Source of the DNA: Onthophagus taurus
Lineage: Eukaryota; Arthropoda; Insecta; Coleoptera; Scarabaeidae
Length of the DNA: 64,000 nt
Assembly (NCBI RefSeq): GCF_036711975.1
Contig: NC_091968.1
Coordinates: 20,460,001 to 20,524,000 of the forward strand
Direction of reading: 5' to 3'
Under the pieces are notes generated by a model. It was not told where the DNA came from. It saw only the letters and a program-made list of their open reading frames with translations, and searched no databases. The position numbers and the translations under genes are program-made. Shown piece after piece: positions 42,519 through 54,123 of this stretch (positions are counted from its first letter, which is position 1; every line of letters begins with the position of its first letter).

Positions 42519-44589
42519 TTATTTTTTCATAACTGTTGATATTGCGTTGTAGACAGCATAAACCTTCTTAAACTCCTTAAAAAATTGACTCCATTATTTT
42601 AATATTTTTAATTAATGTAACACAACAAAAATTACTTACATTTGCTGCTGCTGCATGTGACATTTCTCCAAAGAAAGGGATTTTCAATGAGATTGCTTTT
42701 TGACTCATACAAAGAAAAGTTGCAATGTCTTTTTGTGTTGATACATCAGCATCATACCAGCGCATGTTATAAATCGCCTCCGACAATCTGTTAGTCTATT
42801 AAAAATCAGAAATTAATATATCTTGTTATATTATTAGATGAACAAAAAGTGTTTACCGCTGTAGTAAATCTTTGCCCAATTGCGTAATTTAGAAACGTCC
42901 CCACTAATACTATTACGAACATTGAAATAGTAACTAAATCCTTTTTCTACAATTTAGGCTAATTAATTAAGTTAATGTATGAAATGAAAATTCATACCAA
43001 AGCGACCTCAAAGGTTGATAGAGCCAAACAACTCAAAGTGCACATTTTTGTATGGACAAGAAAATTTATAAAGAAATCATTACCGCATCGAAACTTTCTA
43101 AAACATTAATGCATTATAAAAATTCTTACACAACATTTTTACTACCTGAATACAAAATTTTGATAACATTTAATAATTGGCTTCAACTTTTTTAAATTCC
43201 TCTTCTTATTTCTGGTCAAATGTGTATTATGAATTTTCTCGAGGAGATCTTCAAAATGTATCACCAGTAATTCCATCGAATACCAATACAATAATATATG
43301 AATAAATGCAACATTAATTCCAACATCCACAGTATATACTTGAAATAATATTATTAACGTTAATCCAAAATGATTCAAATTAAATGGAACGTAATATTCA
43401 AACAGTAAACAATGTTTAATATCTTTAAATTCCGCGCAATTAGCGTCCAACATGATACAGTATACCATGAAATATGCAACAAGAAATCCTCCGTACTGAA
43501 TAATTTTTAATACAATTTTCAAGATTTTCTCCATACGCTGAATTTTTTGAGAAATACCGATTTCTGATTGCTTAAAATCACTGAATAAGTCAATAACCTC
43601 GAGTAAACGAGATCGATTTCGTGATAGTTGAATATTAAGACAAGCAATTTGTCCTCCCATTACAAGAAACTCCATAACAAAAATAAATTTCACCAAATTT
43701 ACTTTATCATCTAAAAATTAATAAAATAAATAAATTAAAGAAAATAAATTAAAAATGAATTATACTCAAGGACAGTAGAATCTAACAGGACTGCTACATC
43801 CATTGTTGTGACAATCAGCCCGCAAACTACGTCACATCATTTTCCACGTCCATCTGTTGTATTATGGTCTATGCCAAGGACAGTAGAATCTAACAGGACT
43901 GCTACATCCATTGTATTTTTGTAGTCCACTAGGGATTGGTTGCCCGCACTCTACGTCACACTATTTGCCACGCCTGGTAACTGTCTGCGTTTTTAGAGGT
44001 TATATGATAGACATTAATACGTCTAAAAACATAAAACTTCAAAAATAATATGAATACGTCTAGGATATAACCTCTAAAAATACACAGCAAACGCATAGAC
44101 CATAACAACAGCTGGGCGTGGAAAATGGTGTGACGTAGTTTGCGGGCAGGTTGTCACAACAATGGATGTAGCAGTCCTGTTAGATTCTACTGTCCTTGGG
44201 TCTATGCGTTTGCTGTGTTTTTAGAGGTTATATCCTAGACTTATCTATATTATTTTTGAAGTTTTATGTTTTTAGACGTATTAATGTCTATCATATAACC
44301 TCTAAAAACACAGACAGTTACCAGGCGTGGCAAATAGTGTGACGTAGACTGCGGGCAACCAATCCGTAGTGGACTACAAAAATACAATGGATGTAGCAGT
44401 CCTGTTAGATTCTACTGTCCTTGAATTATACTCACATTTAATTTCCAGTATGACGGGATAAGTCGCCCAAACCATAGTAATGATAACTACAATCGTTGGT
44501 TGGAGTCCTCGTAACCAATGAGAATTCGGCCAACAGCGAACTTTGGTAAAATATCTTTCTAGGATATAAAAACCAAGTGTTTTCGACAT
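42519..44589 (-). CDS. Odorant receptor OR-C (7tm_6), six exons, intact
   Basis: Exons on the minus strand: 44589-44436, 43710-43146, 43097-42998, 42946-42857, 42795-42640 and 42575-42519, again 154, 565, 100, 90, 156 and 57 nt, giving 373 residues with GT/AG borders. It is the duplicate of OR-B. Differences seen include K-to-V in exon 1 (TKVRCW), S-to-R (KIQRMEK), W-to-F (NHFGL), several in helix 4 (FIHILLYWYSMELL), and R-to-Q, I-to-T, T-to-S and E-to-K in exon 5. The frame is open throughout, so both copies appear to be kept. Intron 1 is 725 nt because of a foldback element containing another copy of itself; whether it still splices well is untested. Confidence 0.92.
43767..44423. mobile_element. 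Foldback element in OR-C intron 1, host of a nested copy
   Basis: Same insertion as at OR-B (AATTATACT duplicated at 43758-43766 and 44424-44432), enlarged by a second copy of the family at 43875-44198. Confidence 0.85.
43875..44198. mobile_element. Nested foldback element with its own 9-bp duplication
   Basis: A second CAAGGACAG...CTGTCCTTG element sits in the first, in opposite internal orientation. It is flanked by GGTCTATGC on both sides (43866-43874 and 44199-44207). It is absent from OR-B, so it moved after the segmental duplication. Confidence 0.88.
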
Positions 44590-44781
44590 TTCGAATAACG
44601 TAGAACTGAAAAACTGCGTCTGATCAACCAGGACAGCTAATGACTTTATGGAAGCTTTAAAAAATGTATTTAAATTGATTTGAGATTAGAGGAAGGGTAA
44701 TGATGAAGTTCGAACAGCTGCGATTATAACTAATTGACATATGAACGGATTTTCATTATCCTGTTGTATCAATTTATCAAG
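44590..44781 (-). promoter_or_regulatory. Conserved 5' flank of OR-C
   Basis: Nearly identical to the OR-B flank and similar to the OR-A flank over about 190 bp upstream of the ATG. Probable proximal promoter; no defined sites. Confidence 0.4.
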
Positions 44782-45319
44782 TCCGTATATATTTCATAGA
44801 CACTATTCATCGGATTATTTATACAAAAAATCGTATACCTGTATAAAAATCGTATATCCATTTATCTTCCACACAACGTATTTTTAGGAAAATTTGCTTA
44901 AAAAAAATGTTAAACAAACATAATCTGTCTTTACTTTAATATTTTGTTTTGTTATAAACTGATCGGCAAAGAAAACCGGCCACTATAAATTTGCCGCAAC
45001 TTCAAAGCTGGCTTTCTCGCGAAACGCGCATTCGATTTTGATGATTCTTTTTTTGATGGAAAAATTGATTCTTCTGTAATAATCCTGCGATAGAAATTTT
45101 CGTTCAGATTTTAATTTGGGCATATACGGGGTGAGAAAAATGAGAAAAACTTTTATTCTCGAAATTTGTAACTCCCTGTGTGGTGCAGCTGCTACAGCAG
45201 AGGGTATTACCTGGAATCAAACAGTAGCCCAATCCTTTCTGAGCATTTTCTTTTTTTATTCACTCTATTATCTCTGTTACTAACGAAGATGCAGTATTTT
45301 AAAGCGATCGCCTGTGAAA

Positions 45320-45725
45320 ACAAGATCAGTGACAATAGTAGCTGATGACCGTTTTATTGTTCTAAGCAATCGTAGAACGACAGCTGTAGAGTCTCGGCAT
45401 CGTCTTCAAATGGTGCGTGTTGTTGATGTCAGTGAGAGAACCATTCGCTGAAAACTTGCTAGAACTGGTCTGGCTGCAAGAAGGCTGCCAAAGGCCCGAG
45501 GCTGCTTCCTAGATATCGACGTGCGCGTCTTCAATCTGCGCGCTTACATGTGAATTTGGAGGAATGAGTCCGTCCTTTTTACGGATGAGTAGTGGTTTTG
45601 TCTACTATCACCCGATAGTCAGGAGCGAATATGAAGACGTTGAAATGAAAGATTTGTGGACTATGTCTGGTTCTGTAATGGTGTGGCCGGGAATTTCCAA
45701 AGAAGCCTATACAGATTTTTAATCA
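45320..45725 (+). pseudogene. Diverged Tc1 transposase 5' fragment
   Basis: Broken forward frames: VADDRFIVLSNRRTTAVESR, HRLQMVRVVDVSERTIR then a TGA, LARTGLAARR, and SGSVMVWPGIS near 45670-45700. It corresponds to the minus-strand fragment in the 12056 element and faces the main transposase. Confidence 0.6.
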
Positions 45726-45943
45726 TTGTTAAAAGTGGCGCCTTAAATCACTGACCTTGAAAACTAAAACTGGGCACCCGAAACAGTTTTGCAGAAGCAC
45801 TTACATTTCTTAGAATTACAGAATTGCAGACGTCCTTCATTATTGTAAACATCTGTTCTCAGTTCTAATATGCGGTAAAAACAAAGACAAATAAACAAGA
45901 AAACAAATTTAATTTAATGTAATAATTAATAATAACACGAAAG

Positions 45944-46875
45944 TTAAAAGCGTGTGTGCCCCCCACGAGCCAAAATAACGTCATGTAATCGACGCGGCAT
46001 CGAACTGATTAAGTTCGTAATTGATTCCTGAGGCATTGCGGTAAACTCTTCGTCAAGAGCAATTCGTAACTCCTGAAGGTTGTCCGGTAGGACAGGACGA
46101 CGACGAATGCGTCTCTGAAGTTGGTCCCAAAGATGTTCGATAGGGTTAAGGTCCGGGCTGCACGCTGGCCACTCTATCCGTTCAATACCCTCCTCATCAA
46201 AATATTCGCTAACCACACGTACTACGTGCGGTCGCGCATTGTCATGCATTAGCATGAATCCGTCACCAATAAAATGGGAATAGCGCACGACAGCTTCTTG
46301 CAGAATATCTTGGATATAACGGTGGGCATTTAGCGTGCCATTTTCAACACAGATGAGCGTCGAAATACCGAACCTCCATGGAAAGGTACTCTTTCCGAAA
46401 TTGTGTAGGTCGCAAACCTTTCATTACGACGTCTCCACACTGGTTCTCGACCATCAGGTGACCGGAGACAAAATCGGGACTCGTCAGTGAAGATCACCTT
46501 ACCCCATTGTTCCATTTTCCAATTCGTATGTAGGCGCCCATATTGAAGACGTGCTCGCCGATGTCTCTGGAGCAGCCGCTGTCTTTTGGCAGGTCTTCTT
46601 GCAGTTAGATCACTTTTAGCAAGTCTTCGACGAATGGTTCTTACGTCAACCCCACGCACCATTAGAAGACGATGCCGAGTTTCTACAGCAATCGTTCTAC
46701 GATTCCTCAAAGTGTTTAGCACAATAAATCGATCATCAACTGCTGTTGTTACTCGTCTTCCAGGCATCCTGAACTGTTGTTCGGAGTATACCCAACGTAT
46801 GGGTAACGTACCGCTGACTTTTGCCATCTTCAATTAAACTAATAATACGCGCAACATCAGTTATTGACAACGGCA
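45944..46875 (-). pseudogene. Tc1 (DD34E) transposase, nearly complete, frameshifted
   Basis: Minus-strand pieces: an N-terminal HTH (SITDVARIISL region near 46850), RRVTTAVDDRFIVLNTLRNR, MVRGVDV, FTDESRFCLRSPDG (first D), HGGSV, then frameshifts near 46360 and 46310, then FMLMHDNARPH (second D) and CSPDLNPIEHLWDQL (E, 34 residues after the second D), and the tail RLHDVILARGGHTRF. The second D to E spacing defines the Tc1 DD34E class. Three or more frame breaks, including one near 46800, make it inactive. Confidence 0.85.
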
Positions 46876-47398
46876 TCTTTGACAACTGTCAATTTACTAT
46901 TCGAAACAACTGACATACGCTACCTAGCGCGCCACCTTAGATTTTGTATGCTTGTTTGTCCTGTTTTCACAGGCGTTCGCTTTAAAACACTGCATCTTCG
47001 TTAGTAACAGAGATAATAGAGTGAATAAAAAAACAAAATGTTCAGAAAAGATTGGGTTACCGTTTGATTCCAGTTAACACCCTCTGCTGTGGTATCTGCA
47101 CCCCACAGGGTATTACAAATTTCGAGAAAAAATGCTTTTCTCATTCTTGCACCCCGTATATGCTCAAATTAATATCCGAATAAAAATTTCTATCGAAGGA
47201 TTATTACAGAAGAATCAACCTTTCGATCAAAAAAGGAATCATCAAAATCGAATGAGTGGTTCGCGAGAAACCCAGCTTTGAAATTGTGGCAAAATTTTAG
47301 TGGCCGGTTTTTTTTGCCGGTCAGTTTATAATTTTAAATACATGTAAGTCAGTGAAAAGTGTTTATTTTCCAACAACCTACATTGTTATTAAATTATA

Positions 47399-49207
47399 CA
47401 GGGTGATTTATAACATACGGAGCAGATTAAAAGAGCAAGTACTAGGGGCCAAACTGAAGATATTTTCTTAATAATGTTTTGACTACAACGTAATAATCAC
47501 AAAGATATAGAGCATTAAAGTTGAATTAATTGCCCAGCATTTCTTACGTTATACGGTATTACACTACGTTTAAATTCAAACTGCGAAAATTTCGGGGTTA
47601 CTTAAGCAGGGTTTGCTTAATGCCTGATTAGCACCAATAATAAAATCTTTGTAATATGGCAATTACGGCTATTTAAAAATTTGTTAAATCACTCAAAAAC
47701 TGGTGTTTGTTTTTTGAGAACCGCTGATACCATGTTTTTATTGCTATCAATCCAGTTGACTTGGTTACCTAGCAACAGACATGTCATTTAATTTTAATAA
47801 TCAATGTTATTTAACGTCAAAATTAGAATTTTTACTAATCAAAAAATACAATGGTAATGTACAGTAACGAAGAATACGTAGATATGCTTATTATTTATGG
47901 AGCTGCTGGAGAAAACGCTGCATACGCAAGACGTCTGTATTCAGAACGATATCCAAATCGACAGATCCCTTCTGAAAACACTTTTCTTCGGTTAATCCAG
48001 CAGGGAAGAGAGACAGGAAATTTGCAACCTAAGAAAGATCTTGGCGGCGGTAGACTAAACAGACATGGAGTGAATGTGGAAGAAAAAATTCTAGAAATTG
48101 TGGAAGCGGATCGAAGCACGAGTACTTGTCAAATTTCTCACCAACTCGAGGTATCCCAGAATTTTGTTTGGCGTACGTTGAAAAGTAACGGTTTACACCC
48201 CTATCATTTTCAAAAAGTGCAAGGACTGACTCCCTCTGACTATCCTTTGCGGTTGCAATTTTGCGAGTGGCTACTAAATCGTACCAACAGAGAAGCAGAT
48301 TTTACGGACAGTATACTGGTAACGGATGAATGCTGTTTTACCAGAAATGGTGTTCTAAGTGTTCACAATTCCCATGTGTGGTCGGACGAAAATCCACACG
48401 TTATTCGTCAAGGCTCTTTTCAACAACGATTCAGAGTGAATCTATGGGAGGGAATTGTGAACAATACGTTAATAGGACCTTTCGAATTACCAGGAACTCT
48501 TAATGGAACTTCTTATTTACAGTTTTTACAAGAAAGTCTGCCAGTACTCCTGGAAGATATTCCGCTACTTATGCGACGTGAGATGTGGTTTATGCACGAC
48601 GGTTGTCCTGCACATTTTAGTCGTAATGTACGAGATTTCCTCGATAATGCTTTTCGGCAAAAATGGATTGATCGAGGTGGACCTATTCCATGGCCACCAC
48701 GTAGTCCCGATCTTAACCCATTGGACTTTTTTTTATGGGAATTCATGAAGGATAGAGTATATGCCACCGAGGTTAATACAATCGACGAACTACGACATCG
48801 CATCACTGCCGCTACAGAGGACATACGTCCACGATTTCCACGATTATCGTTAAATTGGATTTTCTTGTTTTAAAGATTTTGTAATTTTGCATTTAAAACA
48901 TTATTATTATCCGTTGCATAAATTAACATCTATTATTTCTTTTCATAAATTACGTATTAAAACTAAACAATTAAATTGTCTACTTTGACAGCTCCTTCAA
49001 AAATGAGGATGGCGTTGACAAGTATTTTAATTGTTCTTTAGTGAATATCAGCGGTTCTCAAAAGTTGACGCTAACTTATTTAAAAAATTAACATGCGATA
49101 TCTATGTAACTATTAAGATTTTAACAAAACATTATTAAGAAAATCTCTTCAGTTTGACCTCAAGTATCTACCCATTTAGTCTCCTCCATATGTTATAAAT
49201 CACCCTG
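47399..49207 (+). mobile_element. Mariner-like element (DUF4817-type transposase), right copy
   Basis: Orthologous to the insertion at 23238-25040, with the same ends and TA flanks. It is 6 bp longer owing to an insertion near 48120 in the coding sequence. Confidence 0.9.
47851..48873 (+). CDS. Mariner-like DD-D transposase, right copy
   Basis: 340 codons, uninterrupted, almost identical to the left copy. Differences seen: L-to-S (YSERYPN), a two-residue insertion (RSTSTCQIS), D-to-G (RNGVL), A-to-E (NLWEGIV) and N-to-S (QESLPVL). The catalytic aspartates in LVTDECCF, MHDGCPAHF and SPDLNPLDFF are retained. The A-to-E change falls in a conserved hydrophobic strand (NLWAGI), which may impair folding. 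Confidence 0.85.
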   Translation: MVMYSNEEYVDMLIIYGAAGENAAYARRLYSERYPNRQIPSENTFLRLIQQGRETGNLQPKKDLGGGRLNRHGVNVEEKILEIVEADRSTSTCQISHQLEVSQNFVWRTLKSNGLHPYHFQKVQGLTPSDYPLRLQFCEWLLNRTNREADFTDSILVTDECCFTRNGVLSVHNSHVWSDENPHVIRQGSFQQRFRVNLWEGIVNNTLIGPFELPGTLNGTSYLQFLQESLPVLLEDIPLLMRREMWFMHDGCPAHFSRNVRDFLDNAFRQKWIDRGGPIPWPPRSPDLNPLDFFLWEFMKDRVYATEVNTIDELRHRITAATEDIRPRFPRLSLNWIFLF

Positions 49208-49209
49208 TA

Positions 49210-49586
49210 TATCCAGCACGCGAAGCTTCTTCAAATTCTCAATACTCAGAGGAACCCGACTTAACAAATTATTTGAATGAGTCAAAACCTCCAAACTTTG
49301 CAAACATACCTTATTTTGACTGTTTTTAATATTATTTAATATTGTATTATTCACTTTTTAATCATATGTGTTATTTCTATATTTTCAAACTTAACATTTT
49401 CTTCAAATTTTGACGTAAGTTATATTTTTATAACGATTTGTTAATTTAGTTTATTTGATGTGATGAGTTTTTGTTTCCACTTACATAGATTTTGGCTGGT
49501 GATGACTTAAAAGTCGAAACCTGTACCAATAAATATTTAAATCTAAGCAAGTTAAGATAAACTTGCAACATGGATTCCTACAACAA
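49210..49586 (-). pseudogene. LRR fragment and spacer, right copy
   Basis: Same as 25043-25419: about 100 bp of leucine-rich-repeat-like sequence on the minus strand (49210-49307), followed by AT-rich spacer with the GATGACTTAAAAGTCGAAAC motif. Confidence 0.4.
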
Positions 49587-52500
49587 TATATGATGTAATA
49601 TTAAAGTATTAAGTGTCAACGTTGAATAATCACTTGAAGTTTATTTCTTGGAATTAAGAAACGATTTATATCTTAAATTAAAGATCAAAACATCCTCTTT
49701 AAAATGATATATGATAACATATATGTTAATAACCAAATTTCTAAGAAATCCAGTTTTTTTAAATATGATGTTATATTAAACAATTAATGGTGGAGTTGAT
49801 TAAGCGTCAACTTTGAATAATCACTTGAAGCTTATTTCTCGAAATTAAGAAACGATTTATATCTTAAATTAAAGATCAAAACATCCTCTTTAATATGATA
49901 TATGATATCATACATGTTAATAACCAAATTTCTAAGAAATCCAGTTTTTTTAAATATGATGTTATATTAAACAATTAATGGTGGAGCTGATTAAGCGTCA
50001 ACTTTGAATAATCACTTGAAGCTTATTTCTCGAAATTAAGAAACGATTTATATCTTAAGTTAAAGATCAAAACATCCTCTTTAATATGATATATGATATC
50101 ATATATGTTAATAACCAAATTTCTAAAAAATCCAGTTTTTTTAAATATGATGTTATATTAAACAATTAATGGTGGTGTTGATTAAGTGTCAACTTTGAAT
50201 AATCACTTGAAGTTTATTTCTTGGAATTAAGAAACGATTTATATCTTAAATTAAAGATCAAAACATCCTCTTTAAAATGATATATGATAACATATATGTT
50301 AATAACCAAATTTCTAAAAAATCCAGTTTTTTTAAATATGATGTTATATTAAACAATTACTGGTGGTGTTGATTAAGTGTCAACTTTGCATAATCACTTG
50401 AAGTTTATTTCTTGGAATTAAGAAACGATTTATATCTTAAATTAAAGATCAAAACATCCTCTTTAAAATGATATATGATAACATATATGTTAATAACCAA
50501 ATTTCTAAAAAATCCGGTTTTTTTAAGTATGATGTTATATTAAACAATTAATGGTGGTGTTGATTAAGTGTCAACTTTGAATAATCACTTGAAGCTTATT
50601 TCTCGAAATTAAGAAACGATTTATATCTTAAATTAAATATCAAAACATCCTCTTTAATATGATATATGGTAACGTATATGTTAATAACCAAATTTCAAGG
50701 ATATATATTTTTTTAAATATGTTGTAGTGTTAAATAATTAATGTTTGGGTTGTTTCAGCGTCAATATTGAATAATCACTTGGTGTTTATTTCTGGGATGT
50801 AAAAAACGATTTATATATTAAATTAAAACATCCTTTTTAAAATGATGTATGATAACATATATTTTAATATGTACTCAAACTTCTAAGAAACACATTTTTT
50901 AAAAATATGTTGAGATATTAAATAATTAATGGTGGAGTTGTTTAAGTGTCAACTTTGATTAATCACTTGAAGCTTATTTCTCGAAATTAAGAAACGATTT
51001 ATACCTTAAATTAAAGATCAAAACATCCTCTTTAATATGATATATGATAACATATATGTTAATAACCAAATTTCTAAGAAATCCAGTTTTTTAAAATATG
51101 ATGTTATATTAAACAATTAATGGTGGTGTTGATTAAGCGTCAACTTTGAATAATCACTTGAAGTTTATTTCTTGGAATTAAGAAACGATTTATATCTTAA
51201 ATTAAAGATCAAAACATCCTCTTTAATATGATATATGATAACATATATGTTAATAACCAAATTTCTAAGAAATCCAGTTTTTTTAAATATGATGTTATAT
51301 TAAACAATTAATGGTGGAGTTGATTAAGCGTCAACTTTGAATAATCACTTGAAGTTTATTTCTTGGAATTAAGAAACGATTTATATCTTAAATTAAAGAT
51401 CAAAACATCCTCTTTAAAATGATATATGATAACATATATGTTAATAACCAAATTTCTAAAAAATCCAGTTTTTTTAAATATGATGTTATATTAAACAATT
51501 AATGGTGGTGTTGATTAAGTGTCAACTTTGAATAATCACTTGAAGTTTATTTCTTGGAATTAAGAAACGATGTATATCTTAAATTAAAGATCAAAACATC
51601 CTCTTTAATATGATATATGATATCATATATGTTAATAACCAAATTTCTAAAAAATCCAGTTTTTTTAAATATGATGTTATATTATACAATTAATGGTGGT
51701 GTTGATTAAGTGTCAACTTTGAATAATCACTTGAAGCTTATTTCTCGAAATTAAGAAACGATTTATATCTTAAATTAAAGATCAAAACATCCTCTTTAAT
51801 ATGATATATGATAACATATATGTTAATAACCAAATTTCTAAGAAATCCAGTTTTTTTAAATATGATGTTATATTAAACAATTACTGGTGGTGTTGATTAA
51901 GTGTCAACTTTGAATAATCACTTGAAGTTTATTTCAAATGGAATTGGAATTGGAATTAAGAAACGATTTATATCTTAAATTAAAGATCAAAACATCCTCT
52001 TTAAAATGATATATGATAACATATATGTTAATAACCAAATTTCTAAGAAATCCAGTTTTTTTAAATATGATGTTATATTAAACAATTACTGGTGGTGTTG
52101 ATTAAGTGTCAACTTTGAATAATCACTTGAAGCTTATTTCTCGTAATTAAGAAACGATTTACATCTTAAATTAAAGATCAAAACATCCTCTTTAATATGA
52201 TATATGATATCATATATGTTAATAACCAAATTTCTAAGAAATTCAGTTTTTTTAAATATGATGTTATATTAAACAATTACTGGTGGTGTTGATTAAGTGT
52301 CAACTTTGAATAATCACTTGAAGCTTATTTCTCGTAATTAAGAAACGATTTATATCTTAAATTAAAGATCAAAACATCCTCTTTAATATGATATATGATA
52401 ACATATATGTTAATAACCAAATTTCTAAGAAATCCAGTTGTTTTAAATATGATGTTATATTAAACAATTACTGGTGGTGTTGATTAAGTGTCAACTTTGA

Positions 52501-53205
52501 ATAATCACTTGAAGCTTATTTCTCGTAATTAAGAAACGATTTATATCTTAAATTAAATATCAAAACATCCTCTTTAATATGATATATGATAACATATATG
52601 TTAATAACCAAATTTCTAAGAAATCCAGTTTTTTAAATATGATGTTATATTAAACAATTACTGGTGGAGTTGATTAAGCGTCAACTTTGAATAATCACTT
52701 GAAGTTTATTTCTTGGAATTAAGAAACGATTTATACCTTGAATTAAAGATCAAAACATCCTCTTTAATATGATATATGGTAACGTATATGTTAATAACCA
52801 AATTTCTAAGAAATATTTTTTTTTAAATATGTTGTAGTATTAAATAATTAATGTTTGGGTTGTTTCAGCGTCAATATTGAATAATCACTTGAAGTTTATA
52901 TCTGGGATGTAAAAAACGATTTATATATTAAATTAAAACATCCTTTTTAAAATGATGTATGATAACATATATATTAATATGTACTCAAACTTCTAAGAAA
53001 CACATTTTTTAAAAATATGATGAGATATTAAATAATTAATGGTGGAGTTGTTTAAGTGTCAACTTTGATTAATCACTTGAAGTTTATTTCTAAGAATTAA
53101 GAAACGATTTATATCTTAAATTAAAGTTTAAAACATCCTTTTTAAAGTCATATATGATAACATATATTTTAATAATCAAATTTCTAAGAAATGCATTTTT
53201 TTTAA
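49587..53205. repeat. 191-bp satellite array, right copy
   Basis: About 19 tandem units of about 191 bp, against about 12 in the left copy. Diverged edge-type units appear twice (about 50660-50940 and 52760-53205), so an internal segment with the old edge was itself duplicated. One unit near 51935 has a short GGAATT amplification. No LINE insertion is present. Confidence 0.95.
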
Positions 53206-53419
53206 ATGTGGTTAAATGCTGAATGTGCATGATGGTTTAAACTGCTTTTTAATTGTTTATGTTTAGATTGATAATAACTATATTTTTGCATATTTCTACA
53301 TATTTTTTGTATATTTATGAATATATGAATGATATTTATGAATAAAAAGCTGGTACATTTATGCGCATATTTCCTACAATTTGACTGCCTAAAAATCCGA
53401 GCTCTAATAATAACATATA

Positions 53420-54063
53420 CAGGTGTCCCACGACGTGATTGCCATAACTTGGGAAAACAGCTTTATTGAATTAATTGCTCAAAATGTCCACCAGTTGCTG
53501 TATACATAGTCTAGCTCTTCTTAGAATTGAAGTGGTAGCTCTGCTAACAGGCTCAGAATCAGCACGAATAATTTTTGCGGCATCCATAATTCTACCTACT
53601 AGTTGTTCTCTGTTTTCAATATTTTCTGCATAAACTAAACTTTTCAGTCTTCCCCATAAAAAGTAATCTAAGGGATTAAAGTCTGGTGACCTTGCTTGCC
53701 AAGGAACTGCTGAACCTCTTCCAATCCACCGGTTTGTATAATTTGGATTAAGAAATTCTGTTATTTGTCGACCAAAGTGTGGAGGTGCGCCATCGTCCTG
53801 AATCCACATTCGTTGTCTTACATTAAGAGCAACATCATCCAGTAATATTGGAAAATCTATCTTGAAAATGGTATTCCCGAGTTTGTCATGGATTTTCAAG
53901 TGCCCAACAATGTGAATTCCTGGTATTAATGATGAGGCTTCATCACTAAACGATATTATCCGACAAATCCTCGGTTACGATAGCGTTTTGGGTGTACGTT
54001 TTTTGACATAAAATCACCCCAGCAACACACTTCCAAGCTATGGCAGTCACGTCGTGGGACATA
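53420..54063 (-). mobile_element. Deleted mariner-like element, right copy
   Basis: Counterpart of 32117-32760, with inverted CAGGTGTCCCACGACGTG-type ends. It contains only the transposase C-terminal half. Confidence 0.75.
53471..53899 (-). pseudogene. Mariner-like transposase C-terminal part
   Basis: 142 codons open: MWIQDDGAPPHFGRQ with the second D, SPDFNPLDYFLWGRLKSLVY with the third, and tail RARLCIQQLVDILSN. The frame intact here is shifted in the left copy, so the frameshift there is recent. The N-terminal half is deleted in both, so neither is functional. Confidence 0.8.
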
Positions 54064-54123
54064 TATATTAGTGTGTATATGACTAATATGAAAAGCATCA
54101 GTGTCTTCGCCTTTATCTATTTT

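Larger units (their letters stand above)
44957..47326 (-). mobile_element. Tc1-like element with long inverted ends, right copy only
   Basis: Starts AACTGATCGGCAAAGAAAAC at 44957 and ends with GCCGGTCAGTT at 47326, flanked by TA (44955-44956 and 47327-47328). The left duplicate holds the empty site at about 23160-23172 (GTTATATAATTTT), confirming exact borders and TA duplication. Same family and same plan as 12056-13793: one end carries a diverged transposase 5' half (plus strand), the other the better transposase (minus strand). Confidence 0.92.

Noticed and set aside
25420..53205. Repeat arrays considered as CRISPR
   Set aside because: Units are about 191 bp, contiguous, without spacers, in an insect genome; they are satellite DNA.
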